Part shown: piece by piece, positions 33,301 through 43,218 of the stretch
Layout: each line of letters starts with the position of its first letter
Numbering within the stretch: the stretch's first letter is position 1
Assembly (NCBI GenBank): GCA_963556695.1
Contig: CAUWAG010000018.1
Location: 806,001-870,000 of the forward strand
Direction of reading: 5' to 3'
DNA length: 64,000 nt
Source: Anthostomella pinea
Taxonomy: Eukaryota > Ascomycota > Sordariomycetes > Xylariales > Xylariaceae
Made by a program: the position numbers and the translations under genes
Notes under the pieces: generated by a model
Told to the model about the DNA's origin: nothing
Databases searched by the model: none
The model's input: the letters and a program-made list of their open reading frames with translations, nothing else

Positions 33301-34448
33301 ATTTCTCGAGGGTGAAGTAGATGATGGCCTTGTTCTTGTACTGCTCGTCCCTGCAGACGAGGCGCGCCTTTGGGAGAGCCTCGTGAAGAGCTAGGTCCAA
33401 CGTCTCAACGGTTGTGCGGTTCCAAGCGACTTTCATCGTCCTCGTGCCTCTGTTCCAGACCTGGTGAGGTGCCAGGGGAGGGACCAAGATGAAATCGCCA
33501 ACTTTCTGTTCAACCACGTAAACTGGGAAGTTGGCCTTCTTCCAAGCATTGATCTGGGCAAAGTGCTTTTCGATCTCGATGTCATGACCCAACATTGAGA
33601 GGAAGTATTCTCGAACTACTTCACGGTCCTTGGTCTCGGTCATGAACCAGATAGAGCTACCCGGCTTCTCTCCATTCTTATCACCCGATGCTTCGACCAT
33701 AATGTTCTGGCCCAAGCTTGCGCACATCTCTCGATGAGCTGGGGTAAAGGTGCCTTCGTGGCCAATATAGCACATCAGATTCTGTGCGCGCATATCCTCG
33801 TCAAGACTGCTCATCAGGTCGCCTGCCACAGCTGAAGTCTTCTCTGGGGCGCCAAAGATGTCATCGTTACGGGCATCTGCACCTGGCACTTCGCTAATAT
33901 TGTCATTCATGTAGAACACGTTGGGCGGTATGACTTTCTTGAGGTGGTTGTACCACTCGGGAGGGCAGTCGATATCTTTCAGGTAGAGACGCTGTCGCCG
34001 TTCATCGCGGTAGTTCGTGGGGCTCCATTGGTTCGTAAGTTGTCGCATGGAACGTAGGTAGTGACCAGTCGTCATAGGGATATCAGATTGCGATGTGATA
34101 TCACGAACGTTCTCCTCTGTGTAAGTAGTGAGTACAGCACTTGTCAGGAGCTTGATAATGTGACGGATAGTACTCACGCTTCTTGTCGTGCGTTTCCTCG
34201 AGCCACGCAGCGCTGAACAAGTCATCGGGAAGTACTCTGTTCCATCCTTCTATGACCAGCGGCCGGCCGCCTTCAATGACATGTAGCTGTACCAGTTTTT
34301 CAAAGCCAGAGGAACCGAGGCGTCGAATCTGCGCGGTAGAAATGCGCACCACCCAGTCAAAGTTTGGGCTTCGGTCGACGAGACTATGCAGATCTAGATC
34401 CGGTGGGATAGGATCGAACTTCGCCTGAGGGTGAAGTGAGGGAGGCAT
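30338..34448 (-). CDS. JmjC-domain chromatin protein with 4CXXC zinc finger and AT-hooks
   Basis: Exon 1 is 34448-34178 and exon 2 34116-30338. They are joined across a 61-bp intron (donor GTGAGT, acceptor CAG, phase 1) and give 1349 residues. The JmjC domain (about 150-320) has iron-ligand candidates His218 and Glu220 in PAHREMC and His about 308 in APHQVWN, so a metal site of the H-x-E...H type is plausible. A first Cys-rich group (CSYCRSNIF, CKCCVRL, CMECYAMG) lies near 425-470. A second (about 588-650: HACHVCCHQ, CTTC, CPKCLGICNCGSC) matches the zf-4CXXC_R1 zinc finger. The C-terminal half is disordered and acidic, with AT-hook cores (RRGRPPR about 1045, GRPAGRPGRPPRR about 1068, RRGRPPG about 1153), and ends in an RG repeat. 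It most likely acts in the nucleus as a histone demethylase or JmjC-fold regulator; its substrate cannot be read from sequence. It is divergent from COQ2. Confidence 0.9.
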
Positions 34449-35327
34449 TTTGGCAAAATTTTCTCGTAGGAAGGATACCAGAAATGTTGAAGCTGAGTCG
34501 GGGTGGAATTCTGTCGATGCGGGGTGTTCGTGCTTTTGAAGCAAAAGCAAGCACAACCACTAGAGATCAGACGCGCGCCTCAGGTAAGCCCACGCTTGCG
34601 ACATACAGTGCAGGAAAGACCACCTGCAGTGTGCAGCGGTGGAAACAAGTGGTTAGACAACGCTTGATAGTTGGATAGGTAGTCGCCGATGATGCCTCAG
34701 CAGCTCTGTGACAGCGACGGGCGAGGTTCTGACGATGTGAAGATGGGATGCGACGAAGGGCTGGCGCGGAGGTTGGGACAGCTTCGCGAAATTCGGGGCG
34801 CGCCACCGTCACCTATTAAAAGTGGGCGACTGAATGGTGCTTGTGCACAGACCACGTAGGAAAGGTTCGCGACATTGAATACAGCTCCACTTAACAATAC
34901 TTGAGCTGCTTGACGACTTGCTTGGGTAGGAGAATGAACAGCCCACTTGGTTGTGAACCATTTAGGAGAGCAGGCTGTCGTCAAGTCGGCAAATGTGATA
35001 TTGAGGGAGCTGGAGACAATGGAAGTGGCCTTTCAGGTGATCTGACGCAGACCTGTGATCTAGGTGAGGTCCCCCACGCCTGCTGCCCTTTCGAACTGGA
35101 TCATCAGGGTTGGATCTACGTCGGTGTTGAGGGAAACTAGAAGCCAATGCAGACTGGAGTCTCAGGGCAGCTTCCACTCAACAAGGCCGGCCCTTGAGGA
35201 CGAACGCACCTGCTGGACCTGTTATGACTAGGCACTTGACGCTGGGGTTTCACATGCACAACTCACTTACACGGTCTGCTCCAAGACAGCCTGACTAATC
35301 GTCATATAGGTCACAACCATCCTGACC
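34449..35327. promoter_or_regulatory. divergent promoter region between the JmjC gene and COQ2
   Basis: An 879-bp spacer separates two oppositely transcribed genes. No open frame is convincing. A possible leader intron end (CTGACTAATC...TATAG at about 35290-35309) lies just upstream of the COQ2 ATG. Confidence 0.5.
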
Positions 35328-36548
35328 ATGACATATCGACTCATGGCCCGGGGCAGCCCAAGATGGGCAATCCATAAGCAAATGCCAAAGGGCTTCCCGA
35401 GTCTCTTCAAGCATTTAGATACGGTGGCTAGATCGAGATCACACACGTCCCTGGGGGCATCAACCGCTCTTAGCTCAACGGAGTCAAGTCACATACCATC
35501 ATCTCACCTCGCAACAAATCATCGAAGAAGGACACACACCATCGAGTCCCCGTCCTCGCCAGCCATCCCAGCACCCTACTCACCACCCACATCGGGCATC
35601 CTCTCCTACCTCCCGACATCATGGGTGCCCTACGGCGAACTGATCCGCATCGACAAGCCCACGGGGACATACTACCTCTTCTTCCCCTGCCTATTCTCAA
35701 CCCTCATGGCAGCGCCGCTAGCCACACCCACCAGCTCCCCGCTAACCGTCCTCGGCACGACGGCGCTCTTCTTCAGCGGCGCCCTCATCATGCGCGGCGC
35801 CGGCTGCAGCATCAACGACCTCTGGGACCGCAACCTCGACCCCTCGGTAACGCGCACGCGACACCGGCCCATCGCGCGCGGCGCCCTCACGCCCCTAGCA
35901 GCGCTCACATTCACCGGCGCGCAGCTGCTCACGGGTCTAGCCGTCCTCCTGCAGTTCCCGACCTCGTGCTTCTTCTGGGCGACGCCCAGCCTGCTGCTCG
36001 TGGCCAGCTACCCGCTGGCCAAGCGCGTCACGTACTACCCGCAGTTTGTGCTGGGGCTGACCTTCTCGTGGGGCGCCATGATGGGGTTCCCGGCGCTGGG
36101 CGTCGACCTGCTGGCCGACGGCGCGGCGCTGACTGCCGCCGGGCTGCTGTACGCGAGTAACGTGGCTTGGACTGTGCTGTACGATATGGTATATGCGCAT
36201 ATGGATATCCGGGACGACGTCAAGGCGGGCATCAAGAGCATTGCGCTGAAGCACGATGCGGACACGAAGAAGGTGCTGTCGGGCTTGGCGGTGGTGCAAG
36301 TCGGCCTGCTTGGGGCGGCGGGCGTGGCGGCGGGTGCGGGCCCGGTGTTCTTCGTGGGCAGTTGTGGAGGCGCCGCGCTGACGCTCGGCTGGATGATCAA
36401 GAAGGTTAATCTGAAGAATGTCAAGGATTGCTGGTGGTGGTTTGTTAATGGGTGCTGGACCACTGGTGGGGTAATCAGTCTGGGGCTGGGGGCAGACTAC
36501 TTGATACGATATGTCGAAGACGGCGAGAAGGATGTCCAGCCGACATAG
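35328..36548 (+). CDS. COQ2: 4-hydroxybenzoate polyprenyltransferase, mitochondrial (COQ2-like)
   Basis: A single exon of 406 codons. This UbiA-family enzyme joins a polyprenyl chain to 4-hydroxybenzoate, the first membrane step of ubiquinone synthesis, at the mitochondrial inner membrane. The first about 90 residues are Arg/Ser-rich with few acids, as in a mitochondrial import sequence. The UbiA core follows: GELIRIDKPTGTYYL, the first Asp-rich motif (N163-D164-x-x-D167 in CSINDLWDRNLDP), the RHRPIARG segment, and the second Asp-rich motif (D286 and D293-IRDD around YDMVYAHMDIRDD), which together hold Mg2+ and diphosphate. Several hydrophobic helices separate them. Length and motif order fit fungal COQ2. 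Base composition is high in G+C. It converges on the RPS23 gene. Confidence 0.93.
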   Translation: MTYRLMARGSPRWAIHKQMPKGFPSLFKHLDTVARSRSHTSLGASTALSSTESSHIPSSHLATNHRRRTHTIESPSSPAIPAPYSPPTSGILSYLPTSWVPYGELIRIDKPTGTYYLFFPCLFSTLMAAPLATPTSSPLTVLGTTALFFSGALIMRGAGCSINDLWDRNLDPSVTRTRHRPIARGALTPLAALTFTGAQLLTGLAVLLQFPTSCFFWATPSLLLVASYPLAKRVTYYPQFVLGLTFSWGAMMGFPALGVDLLADGAALTAAGLLYASNVAWTVLYDMVYAHMDIRDDVKAGIKSIALKHDADTKKVLSGLAVVQVGLLGAAGVAAGAGPVFFVGSCGGAALTLGWMIKKVNLKNVKDCWWWFVNGCWTTGGVISLGLGADYLIRYVEDGEKDVQPT

Positions 36549-36876
36549 AAGATCAACCTGTACAGTAGTGTAGAACAATTAATATTCCCGAACCTCGCAC
36601 ACAGCTTGATCATGGCACCGGTAGCTGTACGCTCGCGTTGTTCGGCATTTTCAAACCACATCGATTCTCACAATATCGGCATGCGGTGAGTATGTAGGCG
36701 ACGAAAAATCTCTATTTATGGATCCCGTCCACCTATGAAGAGTGAATCAAGGCCCGACCCTATGATGCCGATGGAAAATCAAGCAGCCGTATTGACTCCG
36801 TCATGCCCAATGAAGATTCTTCTGCTCGCTGCACGTTTTGTCTTCCCCGTCCATTTGTTGATCCCCCCGAGACCGT
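36549..36876. other. convergent 3' spacer between COQ2 and RPS23
   Basis: Both neighbouring genes end into this 328-bp stretch; no other gene is seen. Confidence 0.6.
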
Positions 36877-37471
36877 TTACGATCTGGGCTTCTCCTTCTT
36901 CTCCTTCCACAGAGCCAATAGACCGACACCCGAGACCTTGACGACCTTGAATCGCACACCGGGAATATCACCCTTGGCCTTGCCCTTGCGACCGAAACCG
37001 GCGAGGAGGACTTCGTCGTTCTCGTCTACGAAGTTCAAGCAACCGTCATTAGGGACTGCAGAAGAAAAACATGTTAGCGTCCGATTCTAACGTATGTGGA
37101 AGTTTTCTAGAGTCCCCTTGGCCCAGATTTGTGCATATCGGCTCCAAATCCCCGAAAACATCCACAGGCGAGGTAATCCACCGGGGAACATAATGAAAAT
37201 GGTGGTTCATACCGAAAGCAGTGACCTTCTTGCCGTTCTTGATGAGCTGGACTCTGACACACTTTCGGATGGCGGAGTTGGGCTGCTTGGCTTCGACACC
37301 GACTTTCTCGAGGACGATGCCCTTGGCGTGGGAGGAACCTCCGAATGGCGACGACTTGAAGGCGGTACCGAGGGCTCTCTTCTTGTATCCCAGATCCGCC
37401 CATCGCTGGTCCTTTCGGTGGGTGCGCAGCTTGCGGGCCGCGTTGAGACCACGAGGCTTGCCTTTACCCAT
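36877..37471 (-). CDS. RPS23: 40S ribosomal protein S23 (uS12)
   Basis: Exon 1 is 37471-37213 and exon 2 37055-36877. They are joined in phase 1 across a 157-bp intron (37056-37212; donor GTATGA, acceptor CAG) and give exactly 145 residues, the usual eukaryotic S23 length. The N-terminus [15 protein letters not shown] and the decoding-centre loop [15 protein letters not shown] are diagnostic of uS12. Exon 2 reads [19 protein letters not shown] and ends in KEKPRS. S23 sits at the small-subunit decoding centre and supports accurate tRNA selection. The pair PNS in the loop includes the proline that is hydroxylated in other eukaryotes. Confidence 0.98.
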
Positions 37472-38062
37472 GATTGCTAGAGGAGATCGCGGTCAGTGAT
37501 TGTGTTCTCTTGGTGGATGCGATCGGTGTCTATGCGGGATCGATGGGGTAGATTTGTCGCTGAGGGGTGATCGTGTCGAAGTCGAAGTCGGAGGAATCGA
37601 GGATGAGGAGACGGTGGGAGGAGAGACCTACCGATTGATATGTGGTATCGCTGTGAGATGGGGTGGTTAGTTGACGTCTGGTTGCGTGGATGGCTAGCTT
37701 GTTCGTGCTTCCGATCGTGGATGTGAGGTTCTCGGTTAATTTTTTGCACGAGTGGTTTGACGAAAATTGCTAAGGGTTTCCTCACCCTAGTGGGAAGTGC
37801 AATCAGCAAAAGTGGCGGTGGCCTGCCGCTGCTTCTTGTGGCTGACTCGGGTGGGGGGAGCCGTGCACAAGCCACAGCCCACCTTTGTGCCTAAGGTAGT
37901 GCCAAGCTCGAGCTCCGTACAGCTGATCGGCCCTCTCTCCATTGCGGTGACTCTGAGCGGCTCTCGACGGCTCACCCTGCTCATTCTCTCTACCTGTGCG
38001 CTGACTATCTCAGTGTCTCTTTTCATTTCCCCTGAGCTTCGTTCTTCATTCAAAATGTAGCA
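37472..38062. promoter_or_regulatory. divergent promoter of RPS23 and the 38063 gene
   Basis: A 591-bp spacer between two start codons. The minus-strand side is rich in pyrimidine tracts near the S23 start, as usual for ribosomal protein genes. Splice-like signals in the S23 leader are possible but not firm. Confidence 0.55.
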
Positions 38063-38950
38063 ATGGCGCCACTGAAGTCTAATTCCAAGGCTCGTGAGCC
38101 TCCCCCGAGCCTGTTCTTGCATCCATCACCCGCTGGCTCCCATGTCTCCCTCTCAAGCCTGGTCGCTGCCAGCGGCGCCCTCCCTTCTGGTCCCGGTCCA
38201 AGATCGAACAGCCAGATCCCTAGCGGCGGCGCATCGACACAACCGTCCCAAGCTCCTCCTTCTCTCGCGCGCACCGGCTCCCTGTTGAACCCCCGAAACC
38301 GCGGAACGACACCCCGGCTACAGACCGCAGACTCGACTCGCACCGCCGATAGAACCGATGCGCTATGGGCCGAGATGCAAGCGACGCTCGAGGAGGTCGA
38401 ACTGTCCGCTAGCGGTGGCACACGTGTGTTTGGGTCTGAGCACGACCGCAAGCTGGCTGAGTTGAGGGCGGCGCAGATTGCTCTGGCTCAGGCTTGGGCT
38501 CGCAGTGAGGCCGATGATTCGGGCGACGCGACCTCACCAGAAACCGAGGTGCGGAACCTCAAAGGCGCTTTGGGCGAGGTAGGTGGTATTGCTGTGGCAG
38601 TAGCGGCAGGAGCAGCGCTCGGGGCTACGATACCTACCGGAGGCGGGCGGGGCGTTGCAGATGGGACTGATGGAGGCAAGAGCACCATTGGGACCGGCAG
38701 CCTACCACCCGGGGCCAGCGGTCTGGGAGGCGAGAGACTAGGGGCGAAGCTTGAGGAAGAAACCGAACGAGATATCCTACTCGCGAGGAACAGACGAGAG
38801 GCGAACGATCGATACTTCTCCAAGGTAGATCAGGGAGTCAAGGATGTCGTCGCAAAGCTTGAAGAAGTGGCCACTGCTATGCGAGCCGTAGAGCAAGAGA
38901 CTCGCGATGTCTGGGGTGATGAGAGCGTGCCGGGTAGTGCTAAGGCATGA
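38063..38950 (+). CDS. uncharacterised protein with C-terminal coiled coil
   Basis: One exon, 295 residues, from an ATG in a good context (GCAATGG) close to the end of a CT-rich leader. Residues 1-100 are Ser/Pro-rich and disordered. About residues 100-160 (ALWAEMQATLEEVEL, HDRKLAELRAAQIALAQAW) are helical and charged. A Gly/Ala-rich segment (about 172-235) follows, with a hydrophobic run near VAVAAGAALGA. The C-terminus (about 228-285) is a heptad-like coiled coil ending near ETRDVW. I do not recognise the family, and no catalytic motif is visible. It shares a promoter region with the ribosomal protein gene, which suggests steady expression. Confidence 0.75.
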   Translation: MAPLKSNSKAREPPPSLFLHPSPAGSHVSLSSLVAASGALPSGPGPRSNSQIPSGGASTQPSQAPPSLARTGSLLNPRNRGTTPRLQTADSTRTADRTDALWAEMQATLEEVELSASGGTRVFGSEHDRKLAELRAAQIALAQAWARSEADDSGDATSPETEVRNLKGALGEVGGIAVAVAAGAALGATIPTGGGRGVADGTDGGKSTIGTGSLPPGASGLGGERLGAKLEEETERDILLARNRREANDRYFSKVDQGVKDVVAKLEEVATAMRAVEQETRDVWGDESVPGSAKA

Positions 38951-39512
38951 TAATTTGGTGCATGGATGGACAAGCATGTCTTTCAACAGGCGTTTGTGCA
39001 TTGGGAGGGAGTCCGGTTCATGATTATGGGAATTGTCTTCGAGGCGACCACGTGGAGTTGCACCGCAGGCTGTGAACCCTCGCTACTGCTTGATGGTCTC
39101 TGTATACACGTTTGAGATGTTGTGTATTCGAGTGCAATACTAGAGTATACGCTGATGATGTCTCCGTAACGCCCAAATAATGAAAGCCTTTGCGCTTGCC
39201 AACGGACATTCACACTCTCACATGATCTGCTTTGGGTCTCGCTCCAGGACAGCCGCAGTCCTTGTCAACCACTACTGCCACCCGGGCGGTTGAACAACTT
39301 TCGCAAGGGTATAAACTGCGTTCTGCCAGCTGCGTCAACTCTTCCTTGGGTAACGAAACTCGTGACTAATGAAAAGCCCAACACCATCCACCCTGTCCAC
39401 TTGCCCAGAACGAAGAATGCCACAAAAGCACGTCTGCAGATATTGTGGACCCAGAATATAGGGACCAAAAGTTTGAGTTTCTTCAACAAATCATCCAATC
39501 ATCGATTGGCAT
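38951..39512. other. spacer between the 38063 gene and tRNA-Leu
   Basis: No gene seen on either strand. Confidence 0.5.
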
Positions 39513-39609
39513 GGTCAGATGGCCGAGTGGTTATGGCGCTGCGTTCAGGATACCTGATCAAAACTTCGCAGTGGAGCAATCCGCGTGGGTTCGAGTCCCA
39601 CTCTGATCA
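39513..39609 (+). tRNA. tRNA-Leu (anticodon CAG), with intron
   Basis: The 7-bp acceptor stem pairs GGTCAGA with TCTGATC, followed by discriminator A. The D arm is GCC/GGC, the anticodon stem pairs CTGCG with CGCAG, and the T arm is GTGGG-TTCGAGT-CCCAC. A variable arm (GGA/TCC) makes it type II, as expected for Leu. The loop is 23 nt, so about 16 nt are an intron. The anticodon bases CAGG (39546-39549) can pair with CCTG in the intron, the classical eukaryotic pre-tRNA arrangement. It would decode CUG as leucine. Confidence 0.93.
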
Positions 39610-39618
39610 AATTTCTTC

Positions 39619-39622
39619 TTTT
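39619..39622 (+). terminator. RNA polymerase III oligo-T terminator
   Basis: The first TTTT run lies 10 bases beyond the tRNA-Leu discriminator base, in a T/C-rich stretch, the expected pol III stop. Confidence 0.65.
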
Positions 39623-39918
39623 CTTCCTGTTGGACAGAATCCTTTTTGCTCTATGAATCTTGTGTGTGTGTGCTATTCGGCCTCTCCGCTCATGCTGGCC
39701 GGTGGAGGCGGGCTTCGGTGATAAGCGTCTGTGGGGCTTTGGTCGGCTCATGGAGGGCCGTCGTTGACAGGACCTGGAGCCTCGGCATCCCCTGCAGTTA
39801 TTATAACTTTTTTCATCCTATTCATTGCCGGCTCTGAAGGACCAAGGACGACACTGTGGCAGTTGAAAAGTGCGATTTTGTAAATCCTCAGCAGTATGAC
39901 TACCGTAGATACTGTCGA

Positions 39919-40096
39919 ATTTCACTCCGAGTCCCCCTGTCTAGCGCTCATGGCTTGCGTGCAAAAAAAGAGCCTCACCAGCCTCAAGTGGCTTCTTGTC
40001 GAGATTATCTGTTATCAAGCCACAAGTCGATGCGGCTGGTGCTCTGATTTTTGCACGCAAGCCACGAGCGCTAGACAGGGGGACTCGGAGTGAAAT
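39919..40096. mobile_element. foldback / MITE-like element with long inverted repeats
   Basis: The 178-bp segment has ends ATTTCACTCCGAGTCC and GGACTCGGAGTGAAAT. About 47 bases at each end are inverted copies with roughly one mismatch, and weaker pairing continues almost to the centre (CACCAGCC with GGCTGGTG, AGTGGCTT with AAGCCAC). Nothing is encoded. I see no clear target duplication, so the transposon family is unknown. Confidence 0.8.
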
Positions 40097-40302
40097 AGTT
40101 GGATAACAGCAGAGTATGTTGCGCGGAAGCGCGACACATGTCCGTCCCTGCCAACTTCGTCGATTATGAATCATCGCTGGTTGAGAATTGTTCACAGTCT
40201 GAACCATATGTATACACAGGAAGTATCACGTACGGAATCGGTGGGTCTCGATACCAACACTGCAGATCTACTGCGTATGATTTCATATGTGGTACGCATG
40301 AT

Positions 40303-40378
40303 CAACACATCGTAGGCCTTTCTGGCGTGCTTTCCAGATGTCAACACATCGTAGGCCTTTCTGACGTGCTTGCGAGAT
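40303..40378. repeat. 38-bp tandem duplication
   Basis: TCAACACATCGTAGGCCTTT occurs at 40303 and 40341, followed in each case by CTG(G/A)CGTGCTT. Two copies only. Confidence 0.85.
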
Positions 40379-41182
40379 GGATCTTTCCGGTCACACCAGC
40401 TTCTCGGAGTCCCCGTCCTCCTTTTTAATTTAAATAGCCATGTCGATATAGCTTCTAGCGGCAGGAGATGGATGTGAGTAGATATTCGGCTACCTTTTCC
40501 ATGCCCAGCTGCATTTAGTCGCTGACCCTCTTGACACGGGCAGCCATCCTATCGACTCGTATGAGAAAGCCGGAGACTACTCAAGCGACCATAGCTCGGA
40601 AATCAATTATACGACAAGGACGATGACGATGACTACTTATGGCTGGCTTACAAAGATCCCCTCTAAAGGCGGTATCGCAACGACGCCCTCGACAGCACCT
40701 CAAGCCATGGTTCATTTCAAATAAAGACAAGACACGGCAGTCTCATCGGCCCCGTTGATTCGCATCGCCTCAACGAAGTGAAGTCGCCAAAACAGTCGTC
40801 AAAATAGACTTTGACCTCCTGTCAAGAACTAAGTAAGACCTCGGCACTTCACTACGAGATGTCGACATGTTACCCCTGTCGGACTCTAATGTGACCCCCA
40901 GACGCCAACCACAGATGAGCTCAGGTTCCCCGCGTCATCAATGCCACAGTCAAGCACAAATCACGGTCTCCGAAATACGACCGGGAGAGGAGTAGCTTCC
41001 ATCACGTCAAGACATATGAGCACGCGATCGCCAGTGATCGCTGACGAGTGCATGCTGGGCGGCACAAGTGTGGCACTCGACGACCTTTTATCACCAAGCG
41101 CATCGCTCGCATCGCTCGACCGTCCAACTCAATACTTCCTTGAGACTCTCCCGCTGTTGAAACCCCCAGTCGAAGATTAACA
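40379..41182. other. upstream region of the MFS transporter gene
   Basis: An open frame at 40941-41180 ends two bases before the MFS ATG. It has no recognisable content and I treat it as leader or chance. No other gene is seen. Confidence 0.4.
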
Positions 41183-43218
41183 ATGGCTGCGCCAGATGAG
41201 CACCGTCTTGTTCACAGTCATGCGCGCGAAGCAGAGATCCCAGGGACGGTGGACCTCAAGGTGACCGGTAAGTGAAGAAAAAGGGGGCCTTGGCGGCGAA
41301 ACCTCAAGCCTGAGCTAAAAACTGGGCACTCACAGAGGGCGACGATACCGGCTACGGCCAAGCGCTCTTCCCAGTTCCCGCCGAAGATCCAAACGACCCC
41401 CTTCATGTTCGAAGTCCGAGCTCCCTTCGAAGCAATAAGCGCTGACAAGACGATAGTGGTCCAACTTCAAAAAGACGGTGATACTCATCATCTGCTCCTT
41501 CTACTCCTTCCTCGCCAACGCGGCCCTCGTCGGGCCGTCCCCGTACATCGATATATGGGCTGCCGAGTTCGCGATCACGCCGACCGTCGCTTCAGCGCTT
41601 ATATCGTACCCAAATCTGGCCTTTGGCTTCGGTAGGCGAGATGTGGCTATACGGCGGTGTCGGCCGTGATACTAATGTGTTGAAGGGTCTCTTGTTTTCG
41701 TGCCGTTGTATCTGAAGATCGGTCGACGGCCGGTGATGCTGTTGTCCCTAGTCACGGTAAGCAGGCCCGAAACCCTGTTGGGAAGATGAAGATTGAACAG
41801 GTAATAGTTCTGCGCAGGACTGATAGGGGCGTCCCGATGCACCACGTATGATGGACTTATGGCTGCGCGCGTCATACACGGTTTCGGTTCATGCGTGTGT
41901 GAAGGTGAGCCTTTTCCACTCTGTGTCGGATTCGTTCCACTTCGAAGAAAAGCTTGTTCGGATTCGAGGACGACATGTTGACCCATACGCTTGAAGCTCT
42001 TCCTGTTCAGTTGGTCAATGACATCTTCTTTCTCCACGAACGTGGTGAACGTATTGGGTATTACACAGGTAACAAAGTGCGACCCTACAGGCGCCACCCC
42101 CCTTTCTAAACACGCGCAGTCTGTCTCTGTCTCGGCACCTTTGCCGCTCTGCCTGCGGGCTACATGCTGTCGGGGGGGGGGTACAGTTGGAGACTGTTTT
42201 TCTACGTCGAGTTTGCCTTCGGCATGGCGCTGCTGGTACTAGCCTTCTTTTTCGTCGAGGAGACGTCGTATGACCGGAACTCTGCAACCGTTACTTCCTC
42301 GCCACCGAACGAGAGCGAGAAAGTTGGCACAGAGGAGGTTGAACAGGGCACCTTGTCATCATCTACCGTGACCACCCCGCCTCGAAAGACATTCGCCCAG
42401 ACACTCAGCCTCTGGGGGAGAATAGACCCCGACGTACCGGTCTTCACCATGGCTGTCAGGTCCTTCACCTACTTTCTCGTACCCCAGTCGCTCTGGGTGA
42501 TTGCCTCTTTCGGAATCAACATTGGTCTATTGGCGCTCGCTTACTCCTACACCTTTCCTATCCTGATCGTGTCGCCACCCTACAACTGGTCTGTAGTAAG
42601 TGCATTTTTCCGCCGGGCTCCCTGGCACACCGTACGTTGACACAAGTGCAGACCAATTCAGGACTCTTCGCTATCGCCGCTCTAGTAGGCTACGGGCTGG
42701 CTGTTCCGTTCACATCGTCCTCCGACCGCCTTGCTGCCTATCTCACCAAGCGCAACAACGGGATCCGAGAGGCCGAGATGCGCCTCGGCGTGATGCTGCC
42801 TGCAATGTTGATAGGGCCGGCAGGCATCGTGCTCTACGGTCTGGCCGCCGAAAGGGGCCTGCACTGGGTTTGCTTCTTCATCGGGGGCGCCATGTCGTAC
42901 TGGGCTGCTTACTTCTACTTCTCCTTCACCCTTGCATATGCCGTCGACTCATACCACGCGAACACGTCCGAAATGCTGATCGCGATGAACCTGGGGAAGC
43001 AGGCAATCAGTTTTGGCTTCGGCTTGGAGGTCCTGACATGGGTGAAGGAAAGCGGCTACGCGGTCGTCATGTCTGGCATATTTGGGGGCGTGTTGCTGGC
43101 AAACAACCTGGCCTTGCTTGTCTTCATGCTGTGGGGGAAGAAGATTCACCAGTTCATGACGGAGACTTGGCTGGCGAGGTTGCATTCTAGGAGCGTCAGG
43201 GAATTTGTCAACCATTGA
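41183..43218 (+). CDS. MFS transporter, 12-helix DHA1 type (HOL1-like)
   Basis: Eight exons fit one continuous frame: 41183-41267, 41336-41406, 41457-41631, 41686-41756, 41808-41904, 41997-42068, 42120-42595 and 42652-43218. They encode 537 residues. Introns are short (about 50-92 bp) with GT-AG ends and visible branch points. The protein begins with a hydrophilic tail ending in EDPNDPLHW, the usual lead-in to helix 1 of fungal DHA1 transporters. It carries YLKIGRRPV (the loop 2-3 signature), ARVIHGFGS in helix 4, and SDRLAAYLTKRNNG between helices 7 and 8. The central loop is acidic. It is probably a proton-coupled exporter or importer in the plasma membrane; the substrate is not predictable. 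A run of ten G (42172-42181) encodes a Ser-Gly-Gly-Gly stretch and stays in frame. Confidence 0.9.

Noticed and set aside
35937..36578. A 213-codon minus-strand frame
   Set aside because: It is the antisense shadow of COQ2, caused by high third-position G+C.
42164..42190. The G-run in the MFS gene as a frameshift mutation
   Set aside because: Counting the bases shows ten G, which keeps the frame through the Gly stretch into YSWRLFF.
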